A stretch of DNA of 64,000 nt from Monilinia fructicola (lineage: Eukaryota > Ascomycota > Leotiomycetes > Helotiales > Sclerotiniaceae): contig VICG01000010.1 of NCBI GenBank assembly GCA_008692225.1, positions 682,001 to 746,000 of the forward strand, given 5' to 3'. This document shows positions 57,601 to 64,000 of the stretch, piece after piece (position 1 is the stretch's first letter; every line of letters starts with the position of its first letter). Under the pieces are notes generated by a model. It was not told the origin of the DNA. It saw only the letters and a list, made by a program, of their open reading frames with translations, and ran no database searches. The translations under genes and the position numbers were made by a program.

Positions 57601-60077
57601 TTGATCCAAAGACTTGACCGACAGCGAAATCAACGTACGGATCTATTCCAGGCATGCGACTAGAAGCTCCAAGGAGTTCAGGGAAAGGTAAGCCATCCCG
57701 CAAGGCACTGTCGTCTTCGTAAGGTAAAACAAGAGCATGGAGTAGCATAATGAAAGCATCAGGTTCTTCAAAACCCGCACCGAACTTGCGCAGAATTGCA
57801 TCAGGGGCATACGAGGGGGGAGCTGTATTTCTCTGAGTGCTAGTGTTATGGGCATACCCCCCCGAAATCCATACATCGAGGGCTGTCCACAGATACTCGG
57901 CTGCTGGCTTTGTTTTATTACTTAGTAGAGAGCGCAGTGCTGTGAAAGCACAAGCTCTGAAACGAGATGGTATAGAACTAGCAGCAAGTTGGAAGAGCAG
58001 GTCAGTAAGTTGATATGATGGGTGTTGCATTAAAAATTGTCTGGCAACAGCGCTATGCGAACAGAGTTGAGATATGAGGCGGAGATAGGACTCCAACATA
58101 ATGTAAGACTCTGGCTCTAGTTCTGCTTGATCATGATTTGGTTTCCCATGGCGATAGGCCTGAGCTTGTGGTACTGGTTGATCCCGAAGTTTATTCGTGA
58201 AGAATGTTAGCTCTTTAAATATTTGATTCCATGTAAGAGCATGGGCCCGTTTCATTTTCCCTGCTTGGGGACTTTCATCGAGCAAAAATTCGTGTGCCGC
58301 AGTAGCACATTCAACGTCGCCTGAAATCGCCTGGAGCATTTCGCAGAATGCTGAGACCAGTGGAGTTGAGGCACGGCGAGAGGCCCAGTACATGAAACCG
58401 ATTAATGCGCCATCTGGAACGTCCCAAAATCCTTCCAAAGCAGCCTTTGGTCGGCCGTCAAAAGCATAAGAAATGACAACTATGAATCGCTCCAGATCTA
58501 GATCGTGCTCATGCTCATGGCTGAGTTGACGTTGCTCATCCTCGTCGATCCTCAGCCTTCTTAAGACGTCTGGTAGATTCGTTATGAAACTGTCGATGAA
58601 TGTCTGCAATTGCTCCATGAATTGATCTTCGAAGAAATCAGAGAAAGAGACAGAGTCGGACAAGAGCTGGGGAGCCTTCCTCTGTAACCATAACCGAAAG
58701 CCTTGACGGGAAGGTTCTGACCAACTTGCGGCTTTGACATCCGCAGAAAGTGACAGCAAGAAATCAAAGGCACCATCTTTTAAAGCTTCATTAAATTGCT
58801 GAGAGCGTTGCCTGGCCTCTGATATATCATTAGTAAGTTAGAAAAGTGGGAAATGTACAGACTTTGCCTGACCTTCTTCGAGATTGATTCCATGTGGTAA
58901 CCCGTCATGGTGTTCCACATACCACCCGCTATACTCCGCCAACCACCATGCCCGAAATGCGGCATGGGCATAAGGTAATACCCATGAATTCTGGTCGGTT
59001 TTGACATTGATTTTCTTGTCCAGCGCTCTTGCATCTTGTATCGTTGATCCACCTTCGGGAGAGCCAAAGCGCCAGATATAAGCAGCCAAAGCTGGAAAAT
59101 GATGTACTGTGATTATCTGTTAGTCGAGGATCGCGGTGCAATAAGACGGTAGATAGTTCACAGTAATTTTGGTTTTAAATACAGCACTGGAGAATGCTTA
59201 CCCAAAATATTATCATATTTATCTGCTTTCTTCAAAACGCCTAGGAGCAGCTCGAAGTCTCCCACGACAGAATGGTTTCCTTTCACCAAATACAGTATTA
59301 TAACGCCCAGTAGCTCATGTTGTTTGATCAAGCTGTGGCGCTGATACTCCATGATCTCCAAAAAATCTGGTTGTGATGGCTGTCCCAGTACAGAAGCACT
59401 GCTAACCTTATCCGAGATTTTCTGGAGCCACTGCCTGATATCACCCATAGCAGAAATGCATTTCGAAACGAAATTTGGCGTATTGCTTTTTGTAGTTGTA
59501 GTTGAAGGCTGGATGCGAATTGCGCTCGTAATGATGGTTCCCAGGAAGGCCTTTAGTTCCTGTTCCTGCTCTGAATTGACCTCCAATTCAGCATTTTGCT
59601 GGAGAGTAAGACGCAAACAATCCAATAACAGCTTCCGTCGCTGATGAAAGCGAATTATAGAGCTGGACAGAATGGAGTGCCCTGTCGCATCAGCTTCGAC
59701 TTGTGCGTCAAAGAAGATTTGGGATGCTTCGACTTCATCAAGGTTTAGTTCATCCGCTAGTTGAAAGGTTCCATGCTTGAAGTCATCGTTGATCTCATAG
59801 ATCTGCCCATCTCGCTGAACTTTCCCTGTTATAGTTATGTCAATTCCTGTTCCTCGTCATGAATGATTCGAGGTCATATAAGGTACACACCAGTTTCGAT
59901 ACTCTTCCGACTTTGCTCATTGCGGTTCTTCTGATCCAGGAGATTGCGAAAAGCTGCAATATGAGCCTCAAGTTCAATAGCTAATCGTTCGAGGTTATGA
60001 AGGCGAGAATTTGATAGCGCAAGAAGGTCCGAATGCAAATTTTGGATTTCATTCAAGCTACTGGACTGCTCTGCCAT
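54638..60077 (-). CDS. NUP192: Nucleoporin NUP192 (inner-ring subunit)
   Basis: Nup192 (metazoan Nup205) is a very large helical-solenoid protein of the nuclear pore inner ring that binds Nic96. Seven exons: 60077-59891, 59825-59202, 59106-58873, 58818-55278, 55228-55073, 55021-54752 and 54688-54638. Together they encode about 1,690 residues, a normal size. The N-terminus NLHSDLLALSNSRLHNLERL is followed by QIYEINDDFKHGTFQLADEL. Exon 3 has FRAWWLAEYSGWYVEHHDG, a conserved Nup192 block. The rest is alpha-helical without catalytic motifs; the end reads DISDSFMLLMTITRFVD then FEEITVQKRPTLRSFT. Two extra A residues break the frame: in the AAAA near 56995-57000 (context RRIDRNKAIAALEENN) and in the run near 54830. 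The apparent shift at 55228-55278 is a genuine 49-bp intron, not an error. Confidence 0.93.
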
Positions 60078-60592
60078 GATTGAGAAGGATGTGCCGAAGC
60101 TTTGGGCACAGGGAATTGATCTAGCACAGAACTCATAAAAGTTCAGAAGGGTATATTCGTATTCCTATCATGGCAAGTTGAGAATATTTTTTTCTGTCGC
60201 AGATGCTGTAAGTGGTAGTTTGGGCTTCCAAGGTTCCTACAGTCACATAAAAATTATTTGATGGAGCAAACAAGCGATGTTATTTTTGAAGCTGTCCCTG
60301 CACACGAAAAATCGCGTCGCGGAAGGCTAACCACCAAAATAATTAAAAGTGCTCAACCAGTTACGAAATCTTACGGAATTTTAGTTGCTGTATTTTCACA
60401 GTACTGTCGACTTCTGCGAACCTCAAAAATGCGAAGGGTTTAATGTGCCCACTTTTGATACATTTCTACGAGAGCCTGAAAGCATTCGGAGCTTTTCTAG
60501 ATTACCATAATTCCCAAGTCCGTCATATTCACAACAGCCGTGGGAGCCCACAGCTTGGAATGCGTCGAGATCTGTGATCCCAGTTTCTCAAT
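60078..60592. promoter_or_regulatory. Shared divergent promoter region NUP192 / TEL1
   Basis: About 515 bp between the NUP192 start (minus) and the putative TEL1 start (plus). It must contain both promoters. No specific motif can be assigned, apart from a TTCCAAGG element near 60226. A 61-codon ORF at 60258-60443 is probably leader sequence. Confidence 0.5.
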
Positions 60593-63500
60593 ATGTCACC
60601 AGCATATGGGGGTCGAGAGGTGACTTTGAATGAGATTGAAGGTAATGGATCTTCTCGATTAGCAGTTCATGACGCGAAAGTTGACCAAATCTCAGGTATC
60701 TTGAAAAATAGAAAGGGAGAGACAACGAAGTGTCTCAAAGGTAAATCTATCATTTCAGGTCATGGATCTACTTGGCAGATTAACCGTTGCTAACTGGTGG
60801 GAGCTAGATATAAAGGACATCTTCCATGGTATCCACAAGGCCGATAATGTGTATGTCTGATATTCATTCGACATTGAATCCTTTGGGCTAATCTAGTTAC
60901 CAGGGATCAACTTCATGACGATACGTACCACAAATTATTCGAGATTCTATTCGAAATTGTCATTGAGGAGAAACGAAAATATCTAGTCTCTGCCAAATCA
61001 AAGAAACTGTCGGCCACTCGGCTGGAACTTTGTGCCAAATCCATATATTCTATCGTTGAGGCGGGGGTAAATAAGTTCAAGAAGAGGACCGTAAATGCTC
61101 TAATCACTCACATTGTTGATACGATCCCTACATCGACGGGAGATTACTTTCAGCTGATAGCAACTGACTACCTCAAGGCACTGGGCTATCTTCTCGAGCA
61201 ACCAGCGATTGCAGGAAGCCTCAAGGAATCTCGGTCTGAGCTGATCAAATTTTCTATCTGTGGTATCGAGTTGTATCTGGGGAACGCTGATGGAGATCTG
61301 TCGTTGTCTGGCAATGGTATAAGCCACTCATCCCTGCCCAAGTCTTCCTCTGGACTGGGTATACCAAAGGTAGCAAATTCGGTTTCTAGGCCCAACGTAG
61401 AAGGCCTTTGCCAAATTCTCTTTTCACTCCTTTCTACTACCAGCAATCCTTCATCCCCAACTCTTGAGAAAGCCGCGGCCATAATCATGCGCTTGCTGCA
61501 GTACCAGAATTCGAATGTAAGCAAGCTACATCAGGTAGCATTCTCAGTTCTTAATATTGTTTTATCATTCTTCGGTGAACATCGTACCTCATTTTCATTT
61601 TCAATTGGACGAGAGCTGCTTCCTTTGATATGTCGGCTTTGGCAAGGTAACCCTAAAGACGAAATGATTAACTCTGTGCGAGATGAAATGTTAATTAGTT
61701 TGTACCATATCCATCTGCACCTGGAGAGCAATATCATGAGTAATGAAGATGGCGAGCTGCACAGTAATCTAAACGATTTGCTTGACGCTTTGAAGTCAGA
61801 TTATTCTAGACGCGCAGACCGAGATCAGCTCCAGTTAGATGATTTGGAAATTTTAGATTTGAGTTCCCGACAGATGAGCTGTGATACCTTTCGTTTGCAT
61901 TGTTTTCGACTCAAATCTTACAACAATCGCACCGCTGAACGTAGCTGGGCAAACCTACTCGCTATGGCCATCTTGGAGCGATTAGTGAGGATCAGAGAAC
62001 ACATCAATCAAGTGAAAACTAAAGTGGGAGATGATTCGGATATCTACCCCCGAAAGCGCCAACGAGTTTCTCAGTCATCTGAAAGGCTACTCGATCCTCT
62101 CAAGTCTGGCGATCAGAACATACGGCTGGCTGGCTTACAACTGATACCATTCTTACTGCAAGACTGTAAACTCACAGCTTCTTCTTTGAAGGAATTGTTG
62201 GATCATTTGAGTAACTGTGCCTTGGACAAGCGTAGTCACATTGCATCATGGGCTCTACTTGGTATAGCAAGGTCAGTACTGTACCATCCTATACATTTCA
62301 CAACTAACAATCGAGGTACAGTTGTACATATCAGGTATGTGCCACTGAGGAATCCTTAATAGACTGGAAACAGCTCTGGCATAGTGGAGCTAAATCGCTC
62401 ACCTTTGCGGGTACTTGTCGTGCCGCTGCTCTAGCACTTCATGCAATTCACGCCAAAAGCCTGGTAGACTATCGTGATATCGAAGACAATGTAAATGCAA
62501 TCATTGCCGCAGCTGACATCAGTGGCCCGCCAGTCCTCTGCGACTCGTCAATTTTCTTAGTCAGCCATTTGTTGCAGGTAAAAGTTAGTGAGGCTCCTGG
62601 CGCGAGCCTAGCAGCGTGCCAGCATGTGATCCGCTGGGTTTTTGGAAGGTGGAATCCAGGTACGAGGATCATAGTATTATGTTTGATAAAAACTGACACG
62701 TCTCAAGCTGATAGATTATTCATTGCTCGATATGGACATCATTTGCGCCCTTCTTACTTTGTCGCGTTGTTGCGGACGAGCCTTGGTCTACCAAAATTGC
62801 CTATATACTTAAACAGTCGTCGTATAGGAGGTGCACTGTCTCAGGCATGGCAATATCACCTGGATGGCGAAAAAGTTCTTCGCTATCTCTTACTACTCGA
62901 CAACGGTGCACCTGTCGGAGCAGATTTCGTATGCGGATCATGCCCAAATTCTAAAGCTGATCATGATGTTATTTTTGAAGTAGATAGTGCCCATTTCAGT
63001 TCCACCCGAAAACTGATACTCGAGTTTCTGTTGTCCAAATATAACGAGCTTCTACAGATCTGGAGAAACTTCAATACAGAACGTTCTCCGCAGGTTTCTA
63101 ATGATATGTATCGAGGCTCATTGAATACATGTATTACTGGCCTTCTCCTCCTCCCGCATTTTGCCAGTGCCAATTCAGAACAATTATCTATCTTAGGTGA
63201 AGACATACGAGGGTTGAGCGATGAGCTACTGGAATTTTTAAGAAAATCCGACGCCAGAGATTTTCATGCCACCCAAGAGTTCATTGACACTCTTCTACAA
63301 ACTATCCAGCCTCATCTCCCTCCTTGCAATTCCGCTCAATTCAGGCAAGTCGCTAAGCATAATTCTCAGCTATTGCAGTTCTTGAGTCTTGTAACGGGAG
63401 AGATCAAGCGTCGCCGTCTAGGACCAGAGTCACTTTCAGCACTTGATGATGATCCCATGGATATTGATGATGAATTTTCCACCCAGAGGAGTCACTCAGG

Positions 63501-64000
63501 GATGGAATCTCAAAAAATGAATATTCCTAGGCGCGCTATGGCATTGGAAATGAGTTCCTCATCCTTTTATATGGATACAATCGGCCGACTAATGCTAGCC
63601 ACCGAAATGCACGAGTTGCCTGAAAGCTGCACCGTGCCGACTCCTTTCATTGATGAGCTGGTCTCGATGAAGGATGAGGAAATACTCTCGTGCCGTCCAC
63701 TCATGCGCGACGTGCTTCAGTCTGATCTCGTTCTCGACGAGACAGATGCCTATCAACTTCTCCAGCGTGTGGGAAGCATACTTTCATCAGCTGAGTTTAT
63801 GACCAGTGAAGTTGCGATGTGCGCATGCTTGGACGTATTGATAGGGCTTTTGCCTATCTGGTCTGTAGAAGAAGAGAACTCTTTCGGGGTTCATGCTAAG
63901 CAACTTTACGATTTTCTTATTTCACGAATCCAGCATAACAAAGCTTCCACAGTTGTGCAGCTAGGGATTGTAAGTTTGCTACGACAACTCTTGCGAACGA
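60593..64000 (+). CDS. TEL1: TEL1/ATM-type PI3K-like protein kinase, N-terminal part
   Basis: Tel1 is the ATM orthologue, recruited by Mre11-Rad50-Nbs1 to DNA ends and needed for telomere maintenance. Only the N-terminal HEAT-repeat part lies in the window; the kinase domain is beyond 64000. A candidate first exon opens MSPAYGGREVTLNEIEG. Firm exons are 60904-62271, 62322-62659 and 62708 onward, with GT-AG introns. Recognisable blocks are QLHDDTYHKLFEILFEIVIE, IYPRKRQRVSQSSERLLDPL, NIRLAGLQLIPFLLQDCKL and HIASWALLGIAS joined to CTYQVCATEES. The last exon is open to the window end without any needed correction. The first exons are not resolved: the 60593 frame and the segment DLLGRLTVANWWELDIKDIF (60765-60824) are in different frames, so an unplaced intron, an indel or an alternative ATG at 60762 is required. 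Confidence 0.88.

Noticed and set aside
1..64000. CRISPR arrays, prokaryotic operons, rRNA or tRNA genes
   Set aside because: Tandem repeats have no spacer structure, the genes are intron-bearing and eukaryotic, and no tRNA A/B-box pair or rRNA block was recognised by eye.

Overview
This window is nuclear DNA of a filamentous ascomycete, most likely a leotiomycete close to Botrytis, Sclerotinia and other Helotiales. The evidence is short GT-AG introns of about 45-65 bp with internal CTAAC/CTAAT-type branch sites, long non-coding stretches full of microsatellites, an AT-saturated block and small inverted-repeat elements with RIP-like transitions, and proteins that read as fungal orthologues: PalH, Ste50, Bud14, HMT1, COX4, CUL4, NUP192 and TEL1. 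The lineage call is an inference from protein resemblance. No bacterial, viral or rRNA signal was seen, and no tRNA was recognised.

Layout. 0.6-1.9 kb: a disrupted GNAT acetyltransferase (-). 4.0-5.5 kb: a disrupted single-pass membrane protein (+). 7.6-9.2 kb: a weak candidate gene (-). 9.5-10.9 kb: a conserved fungal protein of unknown function (-). 11.9-12.9 kb: two copies of one MITE in opposite orientation. 14.3-15.9 kb: STE50 (-). 17.5-20.6 kb: BUD14-like SH3 protein (-). 20.6-29.7 kb: gene-poor DNA with an extreme AT block at 23.1-25.66 kb. 29.7-31.95 kb: palH (+). 32.9-34.5 kb: ceramide synthase (+). 34.5-45.3 kb: repeat-rich DNA with only weak coding candidates. 45.3-48.5 kb: HMT1-type ABC transporter (+). 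49.3-50.4 kb: COX4 (-). 51.0-53.8 kb: CUL4 (-). 54.6-60.1 kb: NUP192 (-). 60.6 kb to the right edge: TEL1 (+), cut by the window end.

The genes do not form a pathway cluster. They are mostly housekeeping and signalling genes: MAPK adaptor and polarity factor on the left, pH sensing and sphingolipid synthesis in the middle, transport, respiration, ubiquitin ligase, nuclear pore and DNA-damage kinase on the right. Gene density rises sharply after 45 kb.

The main caveat is that almost every conserved gene is broken by one or more 1-2 bp indels, mostly in short homopolymers or AC dinucleotides. Because this affects essential genes (NUP192, CUL4, COX4), residual sequencing error is the simplest explanation, so pseudogene calls here are provisional. 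The strongest biological observations are the MITE pair with one RIP-like copy, the AT block, and two over-represented intergenic motifs (TACCTAGGTA and TACGGAGTA). I found no clear evidence for an undescribed multi-gene system.
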